Assembly (NCBI GenBank): GCA_017938205.1 | Contig: JAGBCA010000057.1 | Coordinates: forward strand, 1 to 56,115 | Direction of reading: 5' to 3' | Origin: Clostridia bacterium | GTDB lineage: Bacteria; Bacillota; Clostridia; Oscillospirales; CAG-272 | Length of the DNA: 56,115 nt | In this document: in pieces, positions 1 through 7,284 of the stretch | How the letters are laid out: every line of letters starts with the position of its first letter | Position numbering within the stretch: position 1 is the first letter of the stretch | Program-made: the position numbers and the translations under genes | Notes under the pieces: generated by a model | What the model saw: only the letters and a program-made list of their open reading frames with translations | What the model was told of the DNA's origin: nothing | The model's database searches: none

Positions 1-308
1 ATGGCACGATCGCAATCGCGATCAAGGGTACGGCTGATGCCGAGGGCAAAGACGTGAACCTCGTTCTTGCAACCGGCCGCAGCGAGTGGGCAACCGTAAA
101 CGATGCAGCAAGCCTCGTGATGTTCGATGATCTCTACGTGAACGAATTCTACGGCACCATGACGATCAAGATCGATAACGAGACCTACACCTACAGCCTT
201 GCAAATTATCTGAATGCAATGGAAACCGAGTATCCCGACAAGGTTCCCGCAATCAAGGCACTTTATAACTACGCATACTATGCAGATGCATACGTAAAAG
301 CGCAGTAA
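1..308 (+). CDS. C-terminal end of a probable large surface/secreted protein (5' partial)
   Basis: The reading frame is open from the window edge (first full codon at base 3) to the stop at 306-308, so only about the last 100 residues are present. The visible part has beta-strand-like segments (TMTIKIDNETYTYSL) followed by an alpha-helical tail ending KALYNYAYYADAYVKAQ. From general familiarity, a closing pattern of YSLANYL then a Tyr/Ala-rich helix is common at the ends of large exported Clostridia proteins; this was not checked by search. No catalytic motif is visible. It is followed 19 bp later by a small acidic ORF with a strong ribosome binding site, so the two are likely cotranscribed. 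Function cannot be given from this fragment. Confidence 0.75.
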   Translation, partial: GTIAIAIKGTADAEGKDVNLVLATGRSEWATVNDAASLVMFDDLYVNEFYGTMTIKIDNETYTYSLANYLNAMETEYPDKVPAIKALYNYAYYADAYVKAQ

Positions 309-327
309 AGAAAGGAGGGACCCCACG

Positions 328-504
328 ATGAAAAAGAAATACTTTGCCCCCGAAGCGGAGCTTCTTTCCTTCGCTAAAGAGGACGTGATCACCTCCTCCG
401 GCACCTTGAACGACTGGAATACCCCCACGGTAGACGTCGGTGACGGTGACGGCGATTGGAACTGGAGCGAAAGCGAGGTTCTCACGATTACCGAAAAAGT
501 GTAA
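328..504 (+). CDS. Small acidic protein of 58 residues with MKKKYFxPE...EDVITxS start
   Basis: ATG at 328 follows a strong AAAGGAGGG ribosome binding site at 311-319. The 58-residue product starts MKKKYFAPEAELLSFAKEDV, continues ITSSGTLNDWN, and ends in an Asp/Gly/Trp-rich acidic stretch (DVGDGDGDWNWSESE). Small proteins of this MKKxYxxPExExxxFxxEDVIT style recur in gut Firmicutes from memory, often behind large exported proteins; their role is not known to me. There is no signal peptide or membrane segment. It is separated by 19 bp from the upstream gene and followed by a terminator, so it closes that operon. It could be a peptide precursor, a chaperone-like partner or a stand-alone small protein. 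The gene is well supported; function is unassigned. Confidence 0.7.
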   Translation: MKKKYFAPEAELLSFAKEDVITSSGTLNDWNTPTVDVGDGDGDWNWSESEVLTITEKV

Positions 505-566
505 TCAAATAATTAAAATCGGAGCAAGAACGGCAAACATCCAAAAGCCGTGAGCTCCAAAAAACG

Positions 567-612
567 AAGAGAGAACATCTCGGCATAAAAACCGATTTGT
601 TCTCTCTTTTTT
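567..612 (+). terminator. Rho-independent terminator
   Basis: A 10-bp stem (AAGAGAGAAC at 567-576 pairing with GTTCTCTCTT at 599-608) with an inner CGG/CCG pairing is followed by a T run. It ends the operon made of the partial surface protein and the 58-residue protein. Confidence 0.85.
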
Positions 613-615
613 ATT

Positions 616-722
616 GTAGGGACAGGCCTCCCGGACTGTCCGTCCGATGTAACATTTGAAAACGGACGGCCGAGATAGCAAAGCGGAAGAACGGTAGGGG
701 GCGGCGCCTCGACGCCCCGAAG
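616..722. repeat. Intergenic region with two GTAGGG-type inverted-repeat units
   Basis: Two units start with GTAGGG (616 and 694) and each holds a short inverted repeat: GACAG/CTGTC at 621-640 and GGGGCG/CGCCCC at 698-718. Between them CCGTCCG (640-646) can pair with CGGACGG (663-669). From memory this style of GC-rich dispersed unit is common between genes in gut Clostridia. No ORF with a ribosome binding site is present; the rest of 723-870 is AT-rich with nothing recognisable. Confidence 0.45.
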
Positions 723-870
723 CTTGCTCCCGCCGCTTTGCCATCAAAGGGCAAGGTCAATTTCCTTTTCGCCAAAAGAAAAGTTATTTTTATCAATATA
801 ATAGTTATGAATAGATATTTATTTCTTAAAAAATACACTGTATAATAAAGATAATAGTATATAAAGACCG

Positions 871-1668
871 TTATCCCCGTCCACGCTCCTCCGAGGGCGC
901 GTGGCCAAAAAACTCCACGTATCTTTTATAAAATGCGGGATAGGTGGAGAAGCCACACCGCAAATATACACCCGTCGGCCTTTCTCCTGCACGGAGCAGC
1001 TGCTGGGCGGCAAGCAAGCGCTTGCTCGTGATGTATTTCTTCGGGGAGATACGCATCGCGTTTTTGAAAACGCGGAAGAAATAATTCTTCGCTAAAAAAA
1101 GCGCACTTGCAACCTCCTCCACGTCCCCGATCGTGAAAAGATTTTCATTGATATATTCCAGCGCACGCTCCACGATCGGAAGCCTTTGCTCCGGCGCGGA
1201 GAGAAGCGATCCGTCTACCATCTGCGCGTTATAAAGGATCTCGCAGAGAAGCGCATGGCAAAGATCCGAGAAAACGCTCGGATCGCATTCCCTTTGATAC
1301 CGCCCAAGGCGCAAGAAGTTTTCTATGATCGTTGGATGCGAGGTGCATCTGAGAACCTCGCGCTTTTTTGAAACCTGCGCCGCAATACGCGCAAGCGCGT
1401 GCTCGGGCACGATCAGGCAGTTATACCGCTCGTATGGGAGCGAGGTATCAAACTCCAGATAATGGTGCTGCGCGGGGCGTGTGATGATCAGATCGTAGGG
1501 CGCAATGGCGTACCGCCGATCCTCAATGCAAGCAAAGCCCCTTCCCTGCGTGATAAACAGAAGCTCGTAGCTATTATGCGAATGCGGTGCGATCAGGGGC
1601 GCCGCACGCTCCGTATACACATAGTTGAAGGTTGGCGCACTCGCCAAAGGAAACAACGCTTGCTCCAT
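871..1668 (-). CDS. AraC family transcriptional regulator
   Basis: The 265-residue protein has an N-terminal cupin-like sensing region (about residues 15-100, with the typical HSHNSYELLFITQGRG pattern) and a C-terminal double helix-turn-helix (about residues 165-262, including FFRVFKNAMRISPKKYI and the CGFSTYPAFYKRYVEFFG signature). This is the usual one-component sugar regulator layout. It starts at an ATG preceded by a GGAGG site. It is transcribed away from two Gfo/Idh/MocA oxidoreductases, so it probably controls them in response to a sugar or sugar derivative. The inducer cannot be read from the sequence. Confidence 0.9.
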   Translation of the reverse strand: MEQALFPLASAPTFNYVYTERAAPLIAPHSHNSYELLFITQGRGFACIEDRRYAIAPYDLIITRPAQHHYLEFDTSLPYERYNCLIVPEHALARIAAQVSKKREVLRCTSHPTIIENFLRLGRYQRECDPSVFSDLCHALLCEILYNAQMVDGSLLSAPEQRLPIVERALEYINENLFTIGDVEEVASALFLAKNYFFRVFKNAMRISPKKYITSKRLLAAQQLLRAGERPTGVYLRCGFSTYPAFYKRYVEFFGHAPSEERGRG

Positions 1669-1700
1669 AAATCTTTCCTCCGATCTTTTTTACTGAAAAT

Positions 1701-1729
1701 AGGATACTCGATTTTCTCCCCCATGTCAA
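1701..1729 (-). promoter_or_regulatory. Promoter of the AraC gene
   Basis: On the minus strand TTGACA (1724-1729) and TATCCT (1701-1706) are separated by exactly 17 bp, and the AraC start codon lies about 33 bp downstream. The divergent plus-strand oxidoreductase gene shows no equally clear promoter, consistent with activator-dependent expression. Confidence 0.65.
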
Positions 1730-1800
1730 GAGATTTTTATAACACTTTTTGATACTTTTTTTAAAAACATAAATTTTTATCACCTAAAAGGAGAAATTTT

Positions 1801-2874
1801 ATGAAAAAACTGAACGTGGCCATCATCGGCCAGGGCAGAAGCGGAAAGGGCATTCACGGCGTCTTTCTGAAAAAGGAAGAGAACGTCTGGTTTGACGTGA
1901 AGTACGTTGTGGACGAGAGCGAAAAGCGCCGCGAGATCGCAAAAAAGGAGTGGCCGGAGGCGACCGTTCTTGCCTCGCACGGGGAGCTTTACGGCAAAAA
2001 GGATATTGACCTCGTTGTCAACGCGACCTATTCGCATTATCACATCCCCGTCACGCGCGACCTTATCGAAAACGGCTTTAACGTGCTTTGCGAGAAGCCC
2101 TTTGGCCGCACCGCATACGAGTGCGACTCCTTGATCCGCCTGGCAGAGCAAAAGGGCGTGAAGCTCTACGTTTTCCAGCAGTCCTTCTATGCACCCTTCT
2201 ATCGCTTCCTTCTTGACGTGATCGAAACGAAGAAGATCGGCGACGTTGTTGCCATCGATATTAAATACAACAAGCTCGGCCGCCGTTGGGACTGGCAAAC
2301 GCTGCAATGTATGCTCGGCGGCAACGCCTACAACACGGGTCCCCACCCCTTCGGCTTTGCGCTCGGCTTCCTTGGCTTTGCAGAGGATGCGCACGTAGCG
2401 TGGTCGCTGATGAAGAACACCCCTCTCTTCGCAGGTGACTCGGACAACTTCTGCCGCGCCATTCTGACCGCCGCGGGTAAGCCTGCCGTTGAGATTGAGA
2501 TCAGCGATCTTGACGAATATACCGATTATACCATCAAGCTTCAGGGCAGCATCGGCACGCTGAAATGCACGCCTTCCTCCTATGCGCTCAAATACGTTCC
2601 CCTTGCGGATAACGAGGCGCGCGCCCCCCTCATGACCTATCTTGAAACCGAGGAAGGCGAGCCCTCCTATTGCAAGGAGCAGCTTACCACCGTTACCGAG
2701 GAGGGCAGCTTTGACGGCACGGCCTTCGACATCGGAACGCGCGAGCTTTATAAGAACATCTACGAAAACATCACCGAGGGCAAGGAAATGTACGTGACCG
2801 CGAAGATGGCCTCCCGCATCGTTGGCGTGATCGAAGCCATCCACGCGCAAAATCCGCTTGCGGTCAGATATTAA
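1801..2874 (+). CDS. Gfo/Idh/MocA family oxidoreductase
   Basis: The 357-residue protein opens with a Rossmann dinucleotide motif (VAIIGQGRSGKGIHG, about residues 6-20) and carries the family EKP motif (CEKPFGR) near residue 98, followed by the C-terminal alpha/beta substrate domain. Members oxidise or reduce sugars, inositols or amino sugars with NAD(P). AAAAGGAG at about 1786-1793 supports the ATG start. It is followed 32 bp later by a second family member, so the two probably act in one sugar pathway under the divergent AraC regulator. The substrate cannot be told from sequence. Confidence 0.9.
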   Translation: MKKLNVAIIGQGRSGKGIHGVFLKKEENVWFDVKYVVDESEKRREIAKKEWPEATVLASHGELYGKKDIDLVVNATYSHYHIPVTRDLIENGFNVLCEKPFGRTAYECDSLIRLAEQKGVKLYVFQQSFYAPFYRFLLDVIETKKIGDVVAIDIKYNKLGRRWDWQTLQCMLGGNAYNTGPHPFGFALGFLGFAEDAHVAWSLMKNTPLFAGDSDNFCRAILTAAGKPAVEIEISDLDEYTDYTIKLQGSIGTLKCTPSSYALKYVPLADNEARAPLMTYLETEEGEPSYCKEQLTTVTEEGSFDGTAFDIGTRELYKNIYENITEGKEMYVTAKMASRIVGVIEAIHAQNPLAVRY

Positions 2875-2906
2875 GATCGATCCATATAAATAATTAGGAA
2901 AACAAA

Positions 2907-3881
2907 ATGAAAAACACTATGAAAATTGCGATCGTTGGTCTCGGCGTGATCGGCAAGGTGCACGCGGCGGCACTCGCGGAACAAGGCAAGGCGCTCTATG
3001 CGGTTTGCGATATTGATGCCGCGCAGATGCAAGCCTACCCCGAGGCTTTGCATTTCACCGACTATGAAACCATGCTCCGCGAGGCAAAGCCCGATGCCGT
3101 GCATATCTGCACGCCGCATTATCTGCACGCGCCGATGATCCTTTCCGCCTTGGAAAAAAACATCCACGTGCTCTGCGAAAAGCCGCTCTGCATCCATAAG
3201 GAAGAGATCGACATGATCCTTGCGGCAGAAAAACGCTCGTCGGCACAGCTTGGCGTTTGCCAGCAAAACCGTTACAAAAAGGCCAGTGTTTTTGCGAAAA
3301 AATATCTGGAAGGGAAATCCTTTACAAACGGCTACGGCACCGTGGTTTGGGAGCGCAGCGATGCGTATTACCGTAGCGGCGCTTGGCGCGGCAAATGGGC
3401 AACCGAGGGCGGCGGCACGCTGATCAATCAGGCGCTGCACACGATGGATCTTCTCCAGTGGATGCTCGGTATGCCGAAAACCGTCTCGGCCTCGCTTTCG
3501 AATCTTCATAACGAGCCCGCCGTGGAGGTGGAGGACAATGCCGTTTGCTTCTTCGGAGGGGATTCGCAGATCACTCTTCTTGCCACCACAGGCGCCGGCC
3601 ACGATAACCCCGTAGAGATCGTTCTGCACGCAGACGGCGAAACCCTTCGCATCCTGAATGACACGGTGTATATCAACGAAAAGCCCGTAAGCTTTGAGGA
3701 GCAGGCGCCCCTGCTCGGCAAGAGCTGCTACGGCATCGGCCATTCGCCCCTGATCAAAGACTTCTACGATTGCATCGAAAGCGGCCGTCCCTTCCCCATA
3801 AACGGCGAAGAGGCCGCCAAGGTCATTCGCATGATCCTCGCCTGCTATGAGAGCAAAGGCAAGCAAGTTTCCATCGATTAA
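2907..3881 (+). CDS. Gfo/Idh/MocA family oxidoreductase (second copy)
   Basis: This 324-residue protein has the Rossmann motif VGLGVIGKVHAAAL (residues 10-23), the EKP motif (CEKPLCI) near residue 92 and the family helix GGGTLINQALHTMDLLQW. It is only distantly similar to the preceding family member, so the two are not a recent duplication. ATG at 2907 lies in AT-rich sequence 32 bp after the previous stop and only a weak ribosome site (AGGAAAAC) precedes it. The pair likely carries out successive redox steps on a sugar or inositol-like compound. Two adjacent palindromes follow the stop. Confidence 0.9.
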   Translation: MKNTMKIAIVGLGVIGKVHAAALAEQGKALYAVCDIDAAQMQAYPEALHFTDYETMLREAKPDAVHICTPHYLHAPMILSALEKNIHVLCEKPLCIHKEEIDMILAAEKRSSAQLGVCQQNRYKKASVFAKKYLEGKSFTNGYGTVVWERSDAYYRSGAWRGKWATEGGGTLINQALHTMDLLQWMLGMPKTVSASLSNLHNEPAVEVEDNAVCFFGGDSQITLLATTGAGHDNPVEIVLHADGETLRILNDTVYINEKPVSFEEQAPLLGKSCYGIGHSPLIKDFYDCIESGRPFPINGEEAAKVIRMILACYESKGKQVSID

Positions 3882-3885
3882 GCCT

Positions 3886-3913
3886 TATTTTGCAAATAAA
3901 TATTTGCAAAATA
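3886..3913. repeat. Perfect 12-bp inverted repeat with 4-nt loop
   Basis: TATTTTGCAAAT (3886-3897) and ATTTGCAAAATA (3902-3913) are exact reverse complements around an AAAT loop. It starts 4 bp after the oxidoreductase stop and lies just before a conventional terminator. It could be a first terminator stem, an mRNA 3' protecting hairpin, or a protein-binding palindrome. Confidence 0.6.
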
Positions 3914-3918
3914 AAAAG

Positions 3919-3950
3919 AAAAAAGCCCCGATCGGGGCTTTTTTCTTTTT
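3919..3950 (+). terminator. Rho-independent terminator after the oxidoreductase pair
   Basis: AAAAAAGCCCCGATCGGGGC followed by a long T-rich run forms a compact GC stem with flanking A/T tracts, typical of a strong intrinsic terminator. The A tract on the left would also allow minus-strand termination. Confidence 0.9.
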
Positions 3951-3990
3951 TTAAACGTCCAAAGAAACGAGGTCCTCCATCATCACACGG
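3951..3990 (-). pseudogene. Duplicated 3' end of lysA (remnant)
   Basis: Bases 3951-3979 are identical to 4921-4949, the last 29 bases of the lysA coding strand region (minus strand, encoding EDLVSLDV and the stop). Similarity fades over the next 11 bases (7 of 11 match), keeping an Arg codon in the same frame (FRVMMEDLVSLDV against RRETVEDLVSLDV). Upstream of that the copy has no lysA similarity, so it cannot make an enzyme. It looks like the relic of a second lysA copy or of a recombination event that placed the C26 gene beside lysA. Confidence 0.65.
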
Positions 3991-4025
3991 AAAATCCCTT
4001 TGTTCCCGTTTTTTCTTTTACGGGC

Positions 4026-4054
4026 TTGACAAATAAGTTCTTTCTTTATATAAT
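4026..4054 (+). promoter_or_regulatory. Promoter of the peptidase C26 gene
   Basis: TTGACA (4026-4031) and TATAAT (4049-4054), both perfect hexamers, are separated by 17 bp. The expected start site is near 4061, giving a leader of about 55 bases to the ATG at 4117. Confidence 0.85.
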
Positions 4055-4116
4055 AGAAGCGGTACGGCGCATCATACAAAAAGAATTCGCGCGCCGCGAA
4101 AAGGGGTTTCACTGTT

Positions 4117-4830
4117 ATGAAAAAACGAATTGGCATCGTGCCCAGATCCTATATCGGCGATCCCAATCAAAACTGCATGACGGATCATTATCGTCTTGGA
4201 AATAACTATATCAAAAGAATCGTGGAGGCGGGCTGCACTCCCATCGGCCTCGCACCTGCGGACAACCTTCTCGATGAGGAAGCACTCACGCTTTGCGACG
4301 GTTTTCTCGTTCAAGGCGGATCTGAGTTTTATCCTTATCATTTTCAGGTCATTCATCACGCCGTCACGCATGGAAAACGATATCTTGGCATCTGCCTCGG
4401 AAATCAGCTGATCTATACGTATTTTGCTTTGAGGCGCATCGTTGAAAACGAAGGATATACGGGCGATTTGGTGAAAGCGATCTGTGATTACCGCGCAAAG
4501 CATCGGGCGGATCATTTGGTGTTGAAAAAAATTTCCGGGCATCGGTACGAAGTGCCGCCGAGAGGCAGCGAAGATGCCGCCAAGCACGAGGTCACCGTTG
4601 TTCCCGGAACGCTTTTGCATCGGATCTTGGGAAAAGATACGATGCGCATTTGCTCGTTTCATAATTATTGCACACCGGAGGATCAGAATTTAGTCACAGT
4701 AAACGCATGGTCTGCGATGGGGGACTGTGTTGTAGAGGGCGTGGAATACAAAGACCATATCCTCGGCGTACAAGGGCATCCGGAGCTGGACGGTCTTTTG
4801 CCCGAGATTTTTGATTTTCTTGCAAAATAA
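4117..4830 (+). CDS. Peptidase C26 family protein (gamma-glutamyl-gamma-aminobutyrate hydrolase-like)
   Basis: The 237-residue class I glutamine amidotransferase-fold protein has the nucleophile elbow GICLGNQ with Cys93, and the His221-Pro-Glu223 pair in VQGHPE, giving a complete Cys-His-Glu triad. Members hydrolyse gamma-glutamyl amide bonds, for example gamma-glutamyl-GABA in putrescine breakdown or related gamma-glutamyl compounds, in the cytoplasm. The elbow has Leu-Gly-Asn where many family members have Arg-Gly-x. It is a single-gene transcription unit with its own consensus promoter and a terminator shared with lysA. No polyamine pathway genes lie nearby, so the substrate is open. Confidence 0.85.
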   Translation: MKKRIGIVPRSYIGDPNQNCMTDHYRLGNNYIKRIVEAGCTPIGLAPADNLLDEEALTLCDGFLVQGGSEFYPYHFQVIHHAVTHGKRYLGICLGNQLIYTYFALRRIVENEGYTGDLVKAICDYRAKHRADHLVLKKISGHRYEVPPRGSEDAAKHEVTVVPGTLLHRILGKDTMRICSFHNYCTPEDQNLVTVNAWSAMGDCVVEGVEYKDHILGVQGHPELDGLLPEIFDFLAK

Positions 4831-4862
4831 TTTTTCGTTTTTTCAAAACAGATTGACATATC

Positions 4863-4899
4863 AAAAAACCGAGGTGGAAATTTTCCATCTCGGTTTTTA
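4863..4899. terminator. Bidirectional terminator between the C26 gene and lysA
   Basis: ACCGAGGTGGAAA pairs with TTTCCATCTCGGT with one mismatch, flanked by an A tract on the left and a T tract on the right. The two flanking genes converge here, so it can stop transcription from both sides. Confidence 0.85.
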
Positions 4900-4920
4900 T
4901 ATTTGATGAAAAAAGCATCC

Positions 4921-6246
4921 TTAAACGTCCAAAGAAACGAGGTCCTCCACCGTCTCGCGGCGAACGGCGAGGCGGTGCGCACCGTCCCGCAGCATCACCA
5001 CGGCAGGGCGCGGAATGCGGTTATAGTTGGAGGCCATCGCGTACTGATACGCGCCCGTGGTGAGCATCGCGATCAGCTCTCCGCGGCAAAGGTCCGCAGG
5101 GAGAGATACCCCCTCTTGGAGAATATCTCCGCTCTCACAGCAGCGGCCAACCACAGAGCAGATCTCCTCCTCCGCTCCCTTGTGCGGCAGAACGGGGAGA
5201 ACCGTGTAGGGCGAGCCGTAGAGCGCGAAGCGCGGATTGTCCGTCATACCGCCGTCCACAGAGATATAGGTCTTATAGCCGGGGATCTTTTTTCTACTGC
5301 CCACGCGATAGAGCGTCATACCTGCATCGGCAACGATGCTTCTGCCCGGCTCAAAGGAAACGGCAGGCATCGGAATACCGAGCTCGGCCGCCGTCTTTTT
5401 CATGGCATCCGCAACGGCGCATAGCGTTTTTTCAATATCAAGGGTGGGCTGATCCTTCGTATAGCGCACGCCAAGGCCGCCGCCGAGATCCAATTCCTCG
5501 GCAAGATACCCCTGCGTTCTGTACATTTCGGCAATGAAGCCGAGCATGATCCGCTGTGTGGAAAGATAGACCGACTCGTCAAAGATCTGCGAGCCAACGT
5601 GGCAATGAAAGCCGCAAAGCTTTACGTGCGGCAAGGAAAGTGCCAGAGCGGTTATGCTTGCGGCCTGTCCTGTCTCGATCGCCGAGCCGAACTTGGAATC
5701 CACCTTGCCCGTTGCCACCGCCGCATAGGTATGCGGATCGATGCCGGGGGTGATGCGCAAAAGCACGCGCTGGGAAATGCCGCGCTTTGCCGCCTCGTTT
5801 TCGATCGCGTAAAGCTCCTCGGCATTGTCTGCCACAAAGGTGCCAACGCCACGGTCCATCGCAAAGGCAATGTCCGCATCGGTCTTATTGTTGGAATGGA
5901 AATACGCACGCTCTAAGGGGAAGCCCGCAGCGTAGGCCGTATAGATCTCTCCGCAGGAAACAACATCAATGCCAAAGCCCTCCTCGGCCGCGATCTCATA
6001 GATGCGCTTGAAGGAGGCCGCCTTGGAGGCGTATTGCACGTGGCCGCGGCCGCCAAAGGCCTTCTCCACGGCAGAAAGATAGGTGCGCATTTTTTCGCGG
6101 ATACGCGCCTCGTCATAAAGGTAGAGAGGCGTGCCGTATATCTTTGCCAGGGCGGCAAGATCCTGCCCCGCAAAGGTCAAAGCACCGCTTTCGTCTCTGC
6201 CAACGTTCTCACAAAGGAGATCTTCTCTGTTCTGTATCTCTATCAT
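4921..6246 (-). CDS. lysA: Diaminopimelate decarboxylase
   Basis: Converts meso-diaminopimelate to L-lysine using PLP. The 441-residue protein has the fold III decarboxylase layout: PLP lysine in YASKA (Lys75), the FHCHVGSQI glycine-rich segment, the DLGGGLGV phosphate-binding motif and the CESGDIL active-site motif from the partner subunit. The C-terminus ends EDLVSLDV; the last 29 bases occur again at 3951-3979. It is the last gene of the dapA-dapB-ddh-lysA unit, 15 bp after ddh, under the lysine riboswitch at 9114-9280. Confidence 0.96.
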   Translation of the reverse strand: MIEIQNREDLLCENVGRDESGALTFAGQDLAALAKIYGTPLYLYDEARIREKMRTYLSAVEKAFGGRGHVQYASKAASFKRIYEIAAEEGFGIDVVSCGEIYTAYAAGFPLERAYFHSNNKTDADIAFAMDRGVGTFVADNAEELYAIENEAAKRGISQRVLLRITPGIDPHTYAAVATGKVDSKFGSAIETGQAASITALALSLPHVKLCGFHCHVGSQIFDESVYLSTQRIMLGFIAEMYRTQGYLAEELDLGGGLGVRYTKDQPTLDIEKTLCAVADAMKKTAAELGIPMPAVSFEPGRSIVADAGMTLYRVGSRKKIPGYKTYISVDGGMTDNPRFALYGSPYTVLPVLPHKGAEEEICSVVGRCCESGDILQEGVSLPADLCRGELIAMLTTGAYQYAMASNYNRIPRPAVVMLRDGAHRLAVRRETVEDLVSLDV

Positions 6247-6261
6247 ATCGTTTCTTTCGTA

Positions 6262-7239
6262 TCAAAGCATTTTTGCAAGCATTTCCTCGCGCGAAAGCGG
6301 AGAAAGCATGGCAGGCGGAATATCAAACACCGAAACCGCGCCCACCTTTCCCTCGGCGCGCATCCGAACGATCGCACGCGCATAGGCCACAAGCACCGAG
6401 GCGGTAAATTCGGGGTTGGAATCCAGCTTCAGGGAAAATTCGATCGTATGGCGATGCTCGCCGTCAAGTCCCGTCGCACCGCCGCGGATCACGGAGCCGC
6501 CGTGCGGCATACCGCTATGCTTGGCCTTCAGCTCCTCAAGCGAGATAAAATGCACCTCGGTCTCATAATCCGCAAAGTAGTTCGGCATCGTTTTAATCTC
6601 GGTGGCGATCTTTTCGGGATCTGCCCCCTCCGCGATCACAACGTAGCACTCTCTTTTATGCTTTTCACCCGTTGTAAGCTCGGGATTTTCGCCCGCGCGC
6701 ACCGAAGCAAGCGCGCTCTCGATCGGAACGGTGTACTGTCTTGCATCCACAACGCCCGGGATGCGGCGAATGGCATCCGAATGCCCCTGGCTCACGCCCC
6801 TGCCCCAGAAGGTATAGTCCTTACCGCTTGGCAAAATTGAGGCGGCATAAAGCCTTGCCAGCGAGAAAAGGCCGGGATCCCAGCCCGCCGAGATCAGGGC
6901 AAGCGTTCCGCCCTCCTTGGCGGCGGCATCCACCTTTTCAAAATGCGTGGGAATATTTTTATGCGTATCAAAGCTATCGATGAGATTAAAATCCTTCGCG
7001 AGCATCGGCGTTAGCACGGGCAGATCGGTCGCGCTGCCGCCGCAAACGATCAGGCAGTCGATCTCCCCCTTAAAGCGGGAAAGCGCATCCGCGCCGTATA
7101 CGGGCACATCCGTCAAGGGATGCACCGTCCCTGGATCTCTGCGCGTGAAGATGCCGACAAGCTCCATATCCTCATGCATTCTCGTGGCAAGCTCCACGCC
7201 CTTGCCGAGATTGCCATATCCGTAAATTCCGATCCTCAT
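6262..7239 (-). CDS. ddh: meso-Diaminopimelate D-dehydrogenase
   Basis: Makes meso-diaminopimelate in one NADPH-dependent step from tetrahydrodipicolinate and ammonia, bypassing the succinyl or acetyl branches. The 325-residue protein begins with the Rossmann motif IYGYGNLGKG and has the family segments CGGSATDLP, DSFDTHKNIP, ISAGWDPGLFS and FWGRGVSQGHSDA, which shape the D-amino acid site. The position between dapB and lysA completes a full short lysine route. Start ATG at 7239 follows a GGAGGAG site. Confidence 0.95.
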   Translation of the reverse strand: MRIGIYGYGNLGKGVELATRMHEDMELVGIFTRRDPGTVHPLTDVPVYGADALSRFKGEIDCLIVCGGSATDLPVLTPMLAKDFNLIDSFDTHKNIPTHFEKVDAAAKEGGTLALISAGWDPGLFSLARLYAASILPSGKDYTFWGRGVSQGHSDAIRRIPGVVDARQYTVPIESALASVRAGENPELTTGEKHKRECYVVIAEGADPEKIATEIKTMPNYFADYETEVHFISLEELKAKHSGMPHGGSVIRGGATGLDGEHRHTIEFSLKLDSNPEFTASVLVAYARAIVRMRAEGKVGAVSVFDIPPAMLSPLSREEMLAKML

Positions 7240-7284
7240 AGCTCCTCCATCCCGCTTCTATACGGGAAAAAACTGAATTTCCGA

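Noticed and set aside
1780..2850. Long minus-strand open frame opposite the first Gfo/Idh/MocA gene
   Set aside because: The plus strand has the Rossmann and EKP motifs and a good ribosome site; the antisense frame is compositional.
3951..4949. Attachment sites of an integrated mobile element
   Set aside because: The 29-bp repeats could suggest attL/attR, but no integrase, recombinase or other mobility gene lies between them, only one metabolic gene; a duplication scar is the simpler reading.
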